Shown here: one piece after another, positions 16,764-26,206 of the stretch
Layout of the letters: every line of letters starts with the position of its first letter
How positions within the stretch are numbered: position 1 is the stretch's first letter
Program-made: the position numbers and the translations under genes
NCBI RefSeq assembly: GCF_018324205.1
Contig: NZ_AP023356.1
Coordinates: 682,001-746,000, forward strand
Length of the DNA stretch: 64,000 nucleotides
Direction of reading: 5' to 3'
Origin: Actinoplanes ianthinogenes
GTDB taxonomy: Bacteria; Actinomycetota; Actinomycetes; Mycobacteriales; Micromonosporaceae
Notes under the pieces: generated by a model
Databases searched by the model: none
What the model was told of the DNA's origin: nothing
The model's input: the letters and a program-made list of their open reading frames with translations, nothing else

Positions 16764-17534
16764 GTGCCACGCCGTGCGACCGTGTCCGTCCTTACCTTCA
16801 TGATCCTGCTGACCGGCGCCTGCACCGGCGAACCCGCATGGGGCACGGTCCAGGAGGCGGCCGGTGAGCGGCAGCGCGTCCTCTGCCAGGGCACCGCCGG
16901 CCCGGCCGTGGTGCTCGTGCACGGCATCGGCGACCACGCCGGCTCGGCCTCGTTCGCCGACCTGATCGACCGGCTTCCCGATGACCGCCGGGTGTGCCGT
17001 TACGACCGGCCGGGCACCGGGGACAGCCCCGCCCCGTCCCGATCCGGCCGCGACGCCACGCAGCTCTCCGCCGAGCTGGACAGCGTGGTCCGGCAGGCCG
17101 ATCCGGACCACCCGGTGGTGCTGCTCGGGCATTCGTTCGGCAGTTATCCGGTGCTGCACTACACCGCTCAGCACCGCGACCGGGTCTGCGGGGTGGTCCT
17201 CGCCGACGGCGTCGACCCGCAGCTCGGACTGCTCGCCGCGCTCGGCGCGCCGGCCTGGGACAAGGTGTCGATGGCCGCGGAGAGTCTGGACCTGCCCGCC
17301 GTGCAGGAGCAGACCGCCGCCGCGGTGACCGGTGCGCGGCAGGCCTTCGCCACCCTGCCGCTGACCGTGATCCGCCGGGAGAAGAACGTGAGCGGTCCAT
17401 GGCTGGCGGCGCAGGAACGCCTTGCCGGGCTGGCCGCCGGGGGCCGGCTCGTCGTCGCGGCGGGCGCCGGGCACGAGGTGCCGCGGGACGCTCCCGCGGT
17501 GGTCGCCGACGAGATCGGCCGGCTGTCCTGCTGA
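16764..17534 (+). CDS. Alpha/beta-hydrolase lipoprotein
   Basis: A 256-residue exported hydrolase. Residues 1-20 form a lipoprotein signal (LTGAC, Cys20). The alpha/beta-hydrolase signatures are clear: HGIGDHAGS (oxyanion loop, about 53-61), DRPGTGDS, the nucleophile elbow GHSFGS (Ser124), an acidic residue in LADGVDPQ and the histidine in GAGHEVPRDAP near the end. Substrate unknown; esterase or lipase-like activity is inferred. The GTG start follows GAGGGGAGCC. It may be co-transcribed with the membrane protein upstream; the STAND gene starts 88 bases downstream. Confidence 0.85.
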   Translation: MPRRATVSVLTFMILLTGACTGEPAWGTVQEAAGERQRVLCQGTAGPAVVLVHGIGDHAGSASFADLIDRLPDDRRVCRYDRPGTGDSPAPSRSGRDATQLSAELDSVVRQADPDHPVVLLGHSFGSYPVLHYTAQHRDRVCGVVLADGVDPQLGLLAALGAPAWDKVSMAAESLDLPAVQEQTAAAVTGARQAFATLPLTVIRREKNVSGPWLAAQERLAGLAAGGRLVVAAGAGHEVPRDAPAVVADEIGRLSC

Positions 17535-17622
17535 CGGACGGACAGATCTAGGACACCGCGCGGCGGCACCGGGACCGACGATGAGGCGGCACACCAAGGG
17601 CCGCTCGTCGCTGGGAGTCCCG

Positions 17623-20600
17623 ATGATCGATCCGGCTGAGATCAGCACCCGGCAGGACTTCGCGGCGGGACTGACCCGGCTGCGCGAGGAGGCCGGCCGT
17701 ACCGTCCGCGACGTGGCGCGCGACGCGAAACTGGAGCCGGGCACGGCGGGCGGCTACTTCGCCGGGCGGCACCTGCCCCCGCCGGGGCGCCCGGAGGTGC
17801 TGCGGCGCCTGCTCGGGGCGTGCGGGGTCATCGACGAGGAGACGCTCGACTGCTGGGCGGATGCCCTCGTCCGGGTCCGGGTGAGCCCGGGACGCCGTCC
17901 CGCGAACGCTCCGGTGCCCTACCGCGGGCTGGCCGGCTTCACGGCCGGGGACGCCGAGTGGTTCTTCGGGCGGGAGGCGCTCACCGCCCGGCTGCTCGAC
18001 GAGGTGGACACCTGCCGGCGCGACGGCGGCGGCTGGATCGTGGTGGTCGGGCCGTCCGGGTCCGGGAAGTCGTCGCTGATCCAGGCCGGCGCGGTGGCGG
18101 CCCGCCCCGGCCTGCTCGTCGTCGACCAGCTCGAACAACACCTCGACGACGCGGCGTTCCTCGACGGCATCCCGGACGGGGTCGTGGTGATGGGCCTGCG
18201 GGCCGACTTCTACGGTCGCGCCCTGCGCGTTCCCCGGCTGGCCGGAGCACTCCAGGAGCACCAGATCGTCGTCGGGCCGATGGACACCGGGGACGTGCGG
18301 CGGGCCATCGTCGAACCGGCTCGCCGTGCCCGCCTCGACGTCGAGGACGGCCTGGTCGCACTGTTGCTGCGCGACTATGCCGGCAGCCTGCCGCTGCTCT
18401 CCCACGCCCTGCGCGCCACCTGGGAGAACAGCCGCCGGGGCCGGCTCACGGTCGCGGCCTACCAGGCGACCGGCGGGGTACACGACGCGGTCGCGCGCAG
18501 CGCCGAGGAGGTCTACCACGACCTCGGCGACGACCAGCGGGAGGCGGCCCGGCACCTGTTCCTGCGGCTGGTGCACGCGGACGACGACGTACGGCGGAAG
18601 GTGCCGCGGGCCGAGCTGCCGCCCGACGAGGTCGCCGAGCGATTCGTCGCGGCGCGGCTGCTCACCGCCGGCGACGACCACCTGGAGATCGCGCACGAGG
18701 CGCTGATCGAAGCCTGGCCGCGACTGCGCGGATGGGTCGACACCGACCGCGACGGCCGCCGGGTCCACCGCCGCATCACCGAGGCGGCCGCGCGCTGGGC
18801 GGAAGCCGATCACGACCCGGACCTGCTGCTGCGCGGTGCGAGCCTGACCGCGGCCGGCAGTGCCCGGCTACGGCTGAACGACCTGGAACGCTCCTTCGTG
18901 ACCGCGAGCCGGGAGCGTGCCGAGGCCGAGCAGGTGGCGCTGCGGAAACGCACCCGGCGCATGCAGCGGCTGGCCGTGCTGCTCGCCGTCCTGGCCCTGA
19001 CCGCCTCCGCTCTGGCCGTGGTCGCCTATCGCCAGCAGCGAGCCGCCGCCACCGAACGCGACCGTGCGGTCTCTCGCCAGATCGCCGTCGAGTCCGAGCA
19101 GCTGCGGGTGACCGACCCGGGGCTGGGCCTGCAGCTCGCGGTCGCCGGTTATCGCACCGCGCGCACCCCCGAGGCGCTGTCCGGCCTGCTCAGCGCGTTC
19201 AGCGCGGCACCGGAGAGCCGGCTGGCCGGGCCGAAGGGCGTGATGCAGGCGGCCGCGATCAGCCCGGACGAGCACGTCGTCGCGGGCGCCGGCGCCGACA
19301 ACGCGGTTCACCTGTGGACGGACGGGCGGCCCGGGACGCCGCTGGCCGGGCACACCGGCACCATCTTCGGGCTCGCGTTCAGCCCGGACGGGCGCCTGCT
19401 CGCGAGCGCCGGCGCGGATCGCACGGTACGGCTGTGGGACCTGCCGACGCGGACACTGAAGGCCGTGCTGAACGGCCCGGCCAACACCGTCTACGCGATC
19501 GCCTTCAGCCCGGACGGCCGCCGGATCGCCGCCGGCAGCGCGGACCACACGGTTCAGGTCTGGGATCTGACGAAGCCGCGGGAGCGGCCGATGGTGCTGC
19601 GGTCCGGGGACTACGTGCAGGCGGTGGCGTTCTCGCCGGACGGCCGCACGATCGCGGCGGGCTCGAAGGACCGGACCGTGCGGCTGTGGGACGAGCACGG
19701 CGGCCCGATCGGCCGGCCACTGACCGGACCGGCGAAAACCGTCTTCGCGGTGGCGTTCTCGCCGGACGGCCACACGCTCGCGGCCGGCTCGGCCGACAAG
19801 ACCGTGTGGCTGTGGCGGGTCGACGACCGGAAAGTCACCGCCGTGCCGTCGCTGACCGGCCCGACCGGCTGGGTCAACGGTGTCACCTTCGATCCGGCCG
19901 GCCGGACGGTGGCGGCCGCGAGCTCGGACGGCAAGACGTGGCTGTGGGACCTGACCACGCACCAACCGGTGTCGGTGCTGGCGCATCCCGCGCCGGTCAC
20001 CGCCGTCTCCTTCGCCCGCGGCACCGGCCGGCTGGTCACCAGCGCCGCGGACGGCGCCGCACGGATCTGGGACCTGCCCGGCCCGGTGCTCGGCGGCGCC
20101 ACCCAGGGCGTCTTCAACGCCATCTTCGGCGGCACCCGGCTCGCCGTCACCAGCATCGACGATTCGGTACGGCTGTGGGACACCACCGACCCGCGCCGCG
20201 CCCGTGCGCTCGGCCCGGCGCTGCCGCACGCGGTCGGCCCGGGACTGCAACCGTCCGGGGCGGGCACGCTGAGCCCGGACGGCGGCACGCTCGCGGTCGG
20301 TGCGATGGACGGCACGGTACGCCTGTGGGACGTGCGCGACCCGGCGCGCCCGGTGCTCGTCCCGGCCCGGCTGCGACGGCAGCGGGACGTGATCCAGGCG
20401 TTGTCGTTCAGCGCGGACGGCAGGCTGCTGGCGGCCGCGAGCAATGACCGGACCGGCGCGTTGTGGGACGTCTCGGACCCCTACCACCCGCGCGACGGCG
20501 GCCTGCTGACCGGCCCGGCGAACTACGCCTACTCCCCCACCTTCCGGCCGGACGGCCGCGTCTTCGCGATGGCCGGGGCGGACGGCGTGGTGCGCCTCTG

Positions 20601-21126
20601 GGACATCGCGGACATCCGGCGGCCGGTCGCGCTCGGCAAGCCGCTGACCGCCGGGTCGAGCTACGTCTTCTCGCTCGGGTTCAGCCCGGACGGGCGCCTG
20701 CTCGCGGCGGGCGCGACCGACGACGCCGTCCATCTGTGGGACGTCAGCGACCCGAGCCGGCCGGTGCCGGTCGGCGTGCCGCTCACCGGTCCGCACAACT
20801 ACGTCTACTCGGTCGCGGTCAGCGGCGACGGCCGGATGGTCGCGGCCGGCGGCGGCGACGGGCAGATCTGGTTGTGGAGCATCGCCGATCCGCGCCGGCC
20901 CGTCCATTACGCGACACTGACCGGGCACGCCGGTGCGGTCTACACGGTCGAGTTCGACCCGCGACGGCCGGTGCTGGTCAGCGGCGGGGCCGACGGCTAC
21001 GCCCGGATGTGGCTCCTCGATCCGGCCGAGGTGATCCGGCAGGCGTGCGCGGGCGCCGGGGACCCGATGACCGAGCAGGAGTGGCACCGCTACGTGCCGG
21101 GCCGGGCGTACCTGAAGCCGTGCTGA
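17623..21126 (+). CDS. HTH-STAND NTPase with 14 WD40 repeats
   Basis: A 1167-residue signal-transduction ATPase. Order: an N-terminal helix-turn-helix (about 10-65), the nSTAND1-type entry motif PYRGLAGF...DAEWFFGRE (about 99-117), Walker A GPSGSGKS (143-150), Walker B-like LLVVDQLEQ, a helical sensor region, one transmembrane helix near 450, and from about 540 fourteen WD40 units ending in RLWD-like motifs, enough for two seven-bladed propellers. Such proteins oligomerise when a ligand is sensed by the repeats; the effector here may be the HTH. I chose ATG 17623, preceded by GGGAG; ATG 17581 is also in frame. Partner and signal unknown. Confidence 0.88.
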   Translation: MIDPAEISTRQDFAAGLTRLREEAGRTVRDVARDAKLEPGTAGGYFAGRHLPPPGRPEVLRRLLGACGVIDEETLDCWADALVRVRVSPGRRPANAPVPYRGLAGFTAGDAEWFFGREALTARLLDEVDTCRRDGGGWIVVVGPSGSGKSSLIQAGAVAARPGLLVVDQLEQHLDDAAFLDGIPDGVVVMGLRADFYGRALRVPRLAGALQEHQIVVGPMDTGDVRRAIVEPARRARLDVEDGLVALLLRDYAGSLPLLSHALRATWENSRRGRLTVAAYQATGGVHDAVARSAEEVYHDLGDDQREAARHLFLRLVHADDDVRRKVPRAELPPDEVAERFVAARLLTAGDDHLEIAHEALIEAWPRLRGWVDTDRDGRRVHRRITEAAARWAEADHDPDLLLRGASLTAAGSARLRLNDLERSFVTASRERAEAEQVALRKRTRRMQRLAVLLAVLALTASALAVVAYRQQRAAATERDRAVSRQIAVESEQLRVTDPGLGLQLAVAGYRTARTPEALSGLLSAFSAAPESRLAGPKGVMQAAAISPDEHVVAGAGADNAVHLWTDGRPGTPLAGHTGTIFGLAFSPDGRLLASAGADRTVRLWDLPTRTLKAVLNGPANTVYAIAFSPDGRRIAAGSADHTVQVWDLTKPRERPMVLRSGDYVQAVAFSPDGRTIAAGSKDRTVRLWDEHGGPIGRPLTGPAKTVFAVAFSPDGHTLAAGSADKTVWLWRVDDRKVTAVPSLTGPTGWVNGVTFDPAGRTVAAASSDGKTWLWDLTTHQPVSVLAHPAPVTAVSFARGTGRLVTSAADGAARIWDLPGPVLGGATQGVFNAIFGGTRLAVTSIDDSVRLWDTTDPRRARALGPALPHAVGPGLQPSGAGTLSPDGGTLAVGAMDGTVRLWDVRDPARPVLVPARLRRQRDVIQALSFSADGRLLAAASNDRTGALWDVSDPYHPRDGGLLTGPANYAYSPTFRPDGRVFAMAGADGVVRLWDIADIRRPVALGKPLTAGSSYVFSLGFSPDGRLLAAGATDDAVHLWDVSDPSRPVPVGVPLTGPHNYVYSVAVSGDGRMVAAGGGDGQIWLWSIADPRRPVHYATLTGHAGAVYTVEFDPRRPVLVSGGADGYARMWLLDPAEVIRQACAGAGDPMTEQEWHRYVPGRAYLKPC

Positions 21127-21221
21127 GGCTGTACGGCCTTGTACGGGCATTTCCCGGCGCGTTTACCCACCCGGCCGGACCTGGGTCTCCTGGTGGAAAA
21201 GCGCCGAAGGGAGACCCTGCC

Positions 21222-21737
21222 ATGTCCGCACGCCGCCTCCTGCCCCTGGTCGTGATCGCCGCCCTCCTGCCGCTCACCGCCTGCGCCGACGGCACCGACC
21301 TGGAACACACCGACTGGGTCGCGGCCGCGGGCCGCGATCTCAACTGCGAACAGGGTGCTCGGCTCATCGGCGTGGAACATCGCAACATCGTCGGCGACGG
21401 CAAGGACGACTATCTCGTGGTCATGCGCTGCAAGGACCCGAAGATCAGCGCGGACCAACTGGAGGTCTTCGAGGGCGGTAAGAAGGCCACGGATCCTCCC
21501 TTCGCCGTCCTGACCAGGAATTGGCCGGACCCGGAGACCTCTCCGATGATCATGGAACACGGCTGCGTCACCTTCCCGAAAGACCAGGTCGTCATCCACG
21601 GCGTGCTCGCGCAGAACCCTGACGAGGATCAGAAGAAGATCTGGACCAGGACGAAGGACGGGCGGCTGGTGTACAGCGGGGCCTCCGCCGACACTCGGAC
21701 GACCATGGTCACTTCGGTGTGTTTCAACCAGAACTAG
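21222..21737 (+). CDS. Small lipoprotein, unknown function
   Basis: A 171-residue lipoprotein: signal with lipobox LTAC (Cys20 or 21), then a soluble domain with four further cysteines (CEQG, MRCKD, HGCVT, VCFNQN) that could form two disulfides outside the cell. Motifs GDGKDDYLVVMRC resemble secreted VCBS/FG-GAP-like or LppP/LprE-type sequences but I cannot assign a family. A good ribosome site GAAGGGAG precedes the ATG. It stands alone, closed by a strong hairpin. Confidence 0.7.
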   Translation: MSARRLLPLVVIAALLPLTACADGTDLEHTDWVAAAGRDLNCEQGARLIGVEHRNIVGDGKDDYLVVMRCKDPKISADQLEVFEGGKKATDPPFAVLTRNWPDPETSPMIMEHGCVTFPKDQVVIHGVLAQNPDEDQKKIWTRTKDGRLVYSGASADTRTTMVTSVCFNQN

Positions 21738-21739
21738 AA

Positions 21740-21766
21740 ACGCGCCCGGCCTGAGGCCGGGCGCGT
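21740..21766. terminator. Bidirectional hairpin between convergent genes
   Basis: Perfect 12-bp arms (ACGCGCCCGGCC and complement) with a TGA loop, three bases after the lipoprotein stop and 13 before the end of the convergent CBM32/GH gene. It can terminate both transcripts. Confidence 0.8.
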
Positions 21767-21778
21767 CCCTGCTCGCGG

Positions 21779-24700
21779 TTACTGGCGGTAGACGCCGAAT
21801 TCGTAGAGCGAGTATCCGTACGCCGTGGCCCGCGCCGTGTTGTTCACCCGGACGTATCGGCCGGAGCCGTTGATCGCCAGGTTGTCGAACCCGCCGTCAC
21901 CGGCCGTCGTCGAGTACACGGTGGTCCAGTTGGTCCCGTCGTTCGACGTCTGCACCTGGTACGACGTTGCGTACGCCGCCTCCCACGCCAGTGACACGTG
22001 GTCGAACGACTGCACCGAGCCGAGGTCCACCTGGAGCCACGCCGAGTCGACCCACTCGCTCGCCCACCGGGTGCCGTAATCGCCGTCCACCGCGTACGAC
22101 GGCAGTTGCGGCCCGTTGGTGCCGGTCGGCTGGTAGGTGGACGCGGTGGTGGTCTTCCCGCGGGCCAGGTTGGTGCCGGGCAGGGTCGGCGGGACGACCT
22201 TGAACGAGCGCTGCTCGATGCCGACGTTGCCCTGGCCGTCGTAGGCGTACACGTAGACCTTCCACACGCCGAGCGTCTCCGGCGCGCGTACCGTGAACTT
22301 GCCGTCCGCGGTCTGGGTGTAGGTCAGGTACCGCAACCCCTTGTTGCCGTTGATGTGCTTGTCGCTGGCCATCAGGTTGTAGCGGATCGCGTCACCCTGC
22401 GGGTCGGACGTGGTCGTGCTGATCGTGAACGTCCCACCGGCCGGCACCGCGGTCGCGTTGTCGACGGTCATCGCGGAGATCTCCGGCGCGGTGTTCGGCA
22501 CCGGCTGACCGGTGTACGCCTCCCGCAGCGCCGCGTACCCGAGCCGCCGCCAGCCACCGGTGGTGGTGTTCAGCCACACGCCGCCGAAGTCGTTCTCCAG
22601 GCCGTAGTGGAACTCGGTCGCGCCGAGCGCCACACCCGCGTGCCCCTTGATCGCGTTCCAGCTGTACGTGTACCCGGCCTTCTTCGCCAGGTCGGACGGC
22701 TCGGTCGGCACCCCGTTCGCGTCGTTGGGCACCTCCCACTCACCGGCCGGGCCACCCTCGGTGAGGATGTACGGCTTGGTGTAACCGCCCGCGATCCAGT
22801 CCCGCTTGACCGTGTCGATCGCCCCGTACGAGTTGACCGCGAGCAGGTCGAGCGCCGGCGAGTACTGCTTGTAGTACGTCCACGCGTACGTGTAGGCGTC
22901 CGTCGAGGTCACCGGGTGGTTCGGGTCGGCCGCGTGGATCGCCTCGGCCAGCTCGTTGACGAACTTGGCGTAACCGACCCGGCGCGCCTCCACCTCGGCC
23001 GCGGAGAGCCCGTAGTTCTGCATCTCCAGGATGACCTCGTTGCCGACGTCCCAGAGCAGCACGCCCTGCCGGCCCTTGAGCTGGTTCACCCAGTTCAGCA
23101 CGTCGGTCTTGGCCGACGTCTTGTACGCCGTGTCGTTCACGTAGTCGGCGCCGTGGTTCAGCCAGAGCCCGACGATCACCTTGATCCCGAACCGGGCCGC
23201 GGTGTCCAGCAGGACCGGCGTGTTGGCGTCCGGTCCCCAGATCCTGATCGTGTTGACGCCCATGTTCTTCAGGTCCCGCATGTACCCGTCCGCGGCGGCC
23301 TGCGGCGGGCCGTACGTCATGCCCTTGACCTGCCACGGCGTGCCGTTCACGGTCAGCGTCCAGTTGCCCTGGGTACCGGTGACCTTGACGACGCTGGGCC
23401 CCGCCGGGACGGCCGGATCGGTCATCGCGGCCGGCGTGGTGCCGGTCGACTTGGACACGGTCACCGAGTCGACGCTGAGCACGCCGCCACTGGTCGTGTC
23501 CGCGGTCGGTGTGGTGAAGCCGGCCACCGCGTTCGGCAGCGAGCCGCCGATCGCCAGGTCGAGCCGCAGGTAGAAGCCGTGGTGCACGGCCGCGTTCCAG
23601 GCCGTGACGCCGACCTGCGACTCGCGGACCACCCAGGTCTGCTTGCCGTCGAGGTAGAAGCGGATCTCCTCGTCGGTCTTGGTCCGGTCGATGACCTGCG
23701 AGTATTCGTGGTACCCGGTCTGGCAGCCGACGCAGGACGCGAACCCGGAGGACCGGCCGGTGTACTCGGCGCACGGGCCGTCCGGGGCGGTGCCGCAGTG
23801 CAGCGTCTGGGCGAGCTGGTCGCGGCCGTTGACGTCGGTCATGATGTCGGTCTCGCCGATCGACGGCCAGTTGGTGTAGTTGCCGCGGTAAGCGGCGCCG
23901 GTCGCCCGGAAGCCCGGCCAGTAACCGGCGCCGTTGGCGACGCCCGGCTGCTTGAGCACGGCGCTGAACTTGAGCTGCTCGCCCGGCTGCGGGGTGAAGT
24001 CGGTGCGCTGGGTCTCCAGGCGGCCCGAGGTCCACTTGCCGCTGCCGTCCCGGATGGCCTTGATGCTCAGCTTGCCGCTGCCGTCGAGGGCGACGTTGGC
24101 GGTGGAGTCACTGGCGGTCTCGACCGAGCCGGTGCCCCAGTTCGCGGCGCCGCCGGGGTACTGGGTGCCGGTGCGCAGCAGCCAGTTGGCGCTGCTCGGG
24201 GAGGTGCCGGCCGTACCGTCGAAGTTCTCCTGCCAGACGGTGGTGAAGTTGGGGTCCTGGGTCGGCGGGGTGGTCGGGGTGGTCGTCGTTCCGCCGCTGG
24301 TCAGGACCTTGAACTCCCACAGGGAGTAGCCGTAGCCGGAGGCACGGGCGGTTCCGTAGAGCCGGACATATCGGGCGTTCGCCGAAACAGCGATGTTTTC
24401 CGTGCCGCCTGCGCCGGTGGTGGTGGAGTAGGCGTTGGTCCAGGTGGTCCCATCAGGACTTGTCTGGATTTGGTACGCCTTGCCGTACGCGCCCTCCCAC
24501 TGGAGGACCACACCACAGATCGCCTTGGTGGCGCCCAGGTCCACCCGGATCCACTGCGGGTCGGAGAAGACGCTGGACCAGCGCGTCCCGGTGTTCCCGT
24601 CGAACGCCTTGTCGGCGCTCACGTCCGCGCCCTCCTGCGAGGAGGCGGTGGCGGGCTGCCCCTGGGCCGCGTTGGTCGTGCACTCGCCGGCCGGGGTCCC

Positions 24701-25186
24701 GCCGGTCGAGCCGTAGACCTTGAACTCGTAGAGCGAGTAGCCGTAGCCGCTGCTCCGGGCGGTCCCGTAGAGCCGGACGTAGCGGCCGCTGCCGCTGACG
24801 GTCAGGTCCTCGGTGCCCCCGGCGCCGGTCGTGGTCGAGTAGACGTCGGTCCAGGCGGTCCCGTCCGGGCTGGTCTGGATCTTGTAAGCCTTGCCGTACG
24901 CCCCCTCCCACTGAAGTGTGACCTTGCTGATCGTGGCGGTGGCGCCCAGGTCCACGCGGATCCACTGCGGATCGGCGAACTGGCTGGACCAGCGGGTGCC
25001 GGCGTCGCCGTCGAAGGCCTTGTCGGCGCTCACGTCGGCACCCTCGACCGAGGAGGCGAGGGCCGGCTTGCCCTGGGAGAGGAGCGTGTCAGCGGCGCTC
25101 GCCACGGTCGTCACGGCGACCGTGGCCAGGCCCAGCAGCACGGCGAGAACACTCGCCAGCACAGCCGGTCTTGGTTTCTGTTTCAT
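21779..25186 (-). CDS. Secreted multidomain glycoside hydrolase (CBM32-CBM32-GH16-like-GH5-like-CBM32)
   Basis: About 1135 residues. Signal peptide (VTTVASAA), then two F5/8-type (CBM32) domains (about 35-160, 170-295), a GH16 laminarinase-like domain (about 320-590), a TIM-barrel hydrolase of GH5/GH2 type (about 605-900) with acid/base in WDVGNEV and nucleophile in LTEGGP, an Ig-like linker, and a third F5/8 domain. The GH16 motif reads GETDIMTD: the usual last catalytic Glu is Thr, so this domain may only bind glycan. The barrel looks intact. A LacI-type operator and promoter lie directly upstream. ATG 25186 is preferred to a GTG two codons earlier. Confidence 0.88.
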   Translation of the reverse strand: MKQKPRPAVLASVLAVLLGLATVAVTTVASAADTLLSQGKPALASSVEGADVSADKAFDGDAGTRWSSQFADPQWIRVDLGATATISKVTLQWEGAYGKAYKIQTSPDGTAWTDVYSTTTGAGGTEDLTVSGSGRYVRLYGTARSSGYGYSLYEFKVYGSTGGTPAGECTTNAAQGQPATASSQEGADVSADKAFDGNTGTRWSSVFSDPQWIRVDLGATKAICGVVLQWEGAYGKAYQIQTSPDGTTWTNAYSTTTGAGGTENIAVSANARYVRLYGTARASGYGYSLWEFKVLTSGGTTTTPTTPPTQDPNFTTVWQENFDGTAGTSPSSANWLLRTGTQYPGGAANWGTGSVETASDSTANVALDGSGKLSIKAIRDGSGKWTSGRLETQRTDFTPQPGEQLKFSAVLKQPGVANGAGYWPGFRATGAAYRGNYTNWPSIGETDIMTDVNGRDQLAQTLHCGTAPDGPCAEYTGRSSGFASCVGCQTGYHEYSQVIDRTKTDEEIRFYLDGKQTWVVRESQVGVTAWNAAVHHGFYLRLDLAIGGSLPNAVAGFTTPTADTTSGGVLSVDSVTVSKSTGTTPAAMTDPAVPAGPSVVKVTGTQGNWTLTVNGTPWQVKGMTYGPPQAAADGYMRDLKNMGVNTIRIWGPDANTPVLLDTAARFGIKVIVGLWLNHGADYVNDTAYKTSAKTDVLNWVNQLKGRQGVLLWDVGNEVILEMQNYGLSAAEVEARRVGYAKFVNELAEAIHAADPNHPVTSTDAYTYAWTYYKQYSPALDLLAVNSYGAIDTVKRDWIAGGYTKPYILTEGGPAGEWEVPNDANGVPTEPSDLAKKAGYTYSWNAIKGHAGVALGATEFHYGLENDFGGVWLNTTTGGWRRLGYAALREAYTGQPVPNTAPEISAMTVDNATAVPAGGTFTISTTTSDPQGDAIRYNLMASDKHINGNKGLRYLTYTQTADGKFTVRAPETLGVWKVYVYAYDGQGNVGIEQRSFKVVPPTLPGTNLARGKTTTASTYQPTGTNGPQLPSYAVDGDYGTRWASEWVDSAWLQVDLGSVQSFDHVSLAWEAAYATSYQVQTSNDGTNWTTVYSTTAGDGGFDNLAINGSGRYVRVNNTARATAYGYSLYEFGVYRQ

Positions 25187-25223
25187 GATCACACCCCAAG
25201 GGGGACGGCATTCAGGGATACAG

Positions 25224-25237
25224 GGAAAGCGCTCTCC
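25224..25237. promoter_or_regulatory. LacI-type operator A
   Basis: GGAAAGCGCTCTCC on the plus strand, around the central AGCGCT of LacI-family sites. It starts a few bases after the predicted transcription start of the CBM32/GH gene, where a bound repressor would block initiation. Identical in sequence (either strand) to sites at 28373 and 28466. Confidence 0.75.
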
Positions 25238-25248
25238 AAGCGAACGCG

Positions 25249-25308
25249 ATTGTTTCGCTCATGTTGCCGGAGGTCAATACTTCCCATTGACATACCCGGT
25301 TCCGGAAC
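25249..25308 (-). promoter_or_regulatory. Promoter of the CBM32/GH gene with GTTCCGGAAC palindrome
   Basis: Minus strand TTGACC (25272-25277), 17-base spacer, AACAAT (25249-25254). The perfect palindrome GTTCCGGAAC (25299-25308) is 21 bases upstream of the -35. The start would be near 25242, placing operator A just downstream. Confidence 0.6.
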
Positions 25309-25322
25309 TGCAAGCTCCGCCC

Positions 25323-25877
25323 GTGAAACCGAATCCCCGCCTGCTCGCCGCGGCTCTGCTGCTCGGCGTGGCCGCCTGCGGCTCCCCCGCCGCGGCACCC
25401 GCGCCCGCCCCGCCCTCGGCGCCGCCTCCGGCCGTTTTCGGCGGCACCGACCTCGCCTGGATCGAGATCAACATCGCGATGGACGAGGAGCTGCTCCCGC
25501 TGCTCGCGCTGACCCCGGCGAACGGCGCCTCGCCCTCGCTCAAGGACCTGTCCGCCCAGGTCAAGGCGTTCACTGACGAGGAGTTGGCGACGCTGCGGCA
25601 GCTCGGCGAGGAGGCCGGGATCCCGGCCGAGAACCAGCACAAGGGCATGCCGATGCCCGGGATGGTCACGCCGTCCCTGCTCGCCTCGGCCACCGGGGCG
25701 CGCGGCGCCGGCTTCGACACGATGCTCACCAAGGCGCTCCGCGAGCACCTGGAGCAGGGGCACAAGCTGGCCACCAGCGAGCAGACCGCCGGGGCGGAAA
25801 GCCGGACCAAGGCGCTCGCTACGAGCATTCTGAAAACTCGCGCGGACGCCCTGAGGAAGCTACAAAAAGATTTCTGA
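25323..25877 (+). CDS. DUF305-like lipoprotein, degenerate
   Basis: A 184-residue lipoprotein: lipobox VAAC (about residues 16-19), an Ala/Pro linker, then a helical domain. The arrangement GMPMPGM...LLASATGARGAGFDTML...EHLEQGHKLA...TRADALRKLQ follows DUF305 proteins, which often have paired histidines for metal; here those positions are largely replaced, leaving single His residues. It begins at GTG and diverges from the CBM32/GH gene. Function unknown; copper or metal binding, known for some relatives, cannot be assumed. Confidence 0.6.
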   Translation: MKPNPRLLAAALLLGVAACGSPAAAPAPAPPSAPPPAVFGGTDLAWIEINIAMDEELLPLLALTPANGASPSLKDLSAQVKAFTDEELATLRQLGEEAGIPAENQHKGMPMPGMVTPSLLASATGARGAGFDTMLTKALREHLEQGHKLATSEQTAGAESRTKALATSILKTRADALRKLQKDF

Positions 25878-26206
25878 ATTCCTCGCCGGAAAACTGTTAT
25901 CGGGTGCCACGGCGCTCGTCACGCCGGTTCCGGAACAACAAATCCTCCCGTAGGGTCCGCTCAAGGGCGATCCGGCCGGTGGCACCTCGTCCCGGAGTCC
26001 CGTCCAGCGGTCGTGCGTGCCCCCAGGCCACAAATCTGGTGGCCGAGGTTGCGGCCGCCAGTCGCGGTCAGCCGATGACCCGGTCAGATCCGACCCCGCG
26101 ACCGTCCCGGCCCGCAGCCCACCTATCCGCCATACCCCGACATTTCCGGTACGCCCGGAGCCCCGAACCCGGAGCAGCACCACCCCCGCCCCGCCGTGCA
26201 GTGTCC
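25878..26206. other. Gene-free spacer before the 64-bp repeat array
   Basis: About 330 bases after the DUF305-like gene without a convincing reading frame. The only element I recognise is another perfect GTTCCGGAAC palindrome (25927-25936), here without an ATTGAC-type -35 next to it. Codon-position GC bias does not support a gene on either strand. Confidence 0.5.

Noticed and set aside
17623..21126. Confirmed anti-phage STAND system
   Set aside because: No effector nuclease, protease or other defence genes are adjacent, so a defence role is only a possibility.
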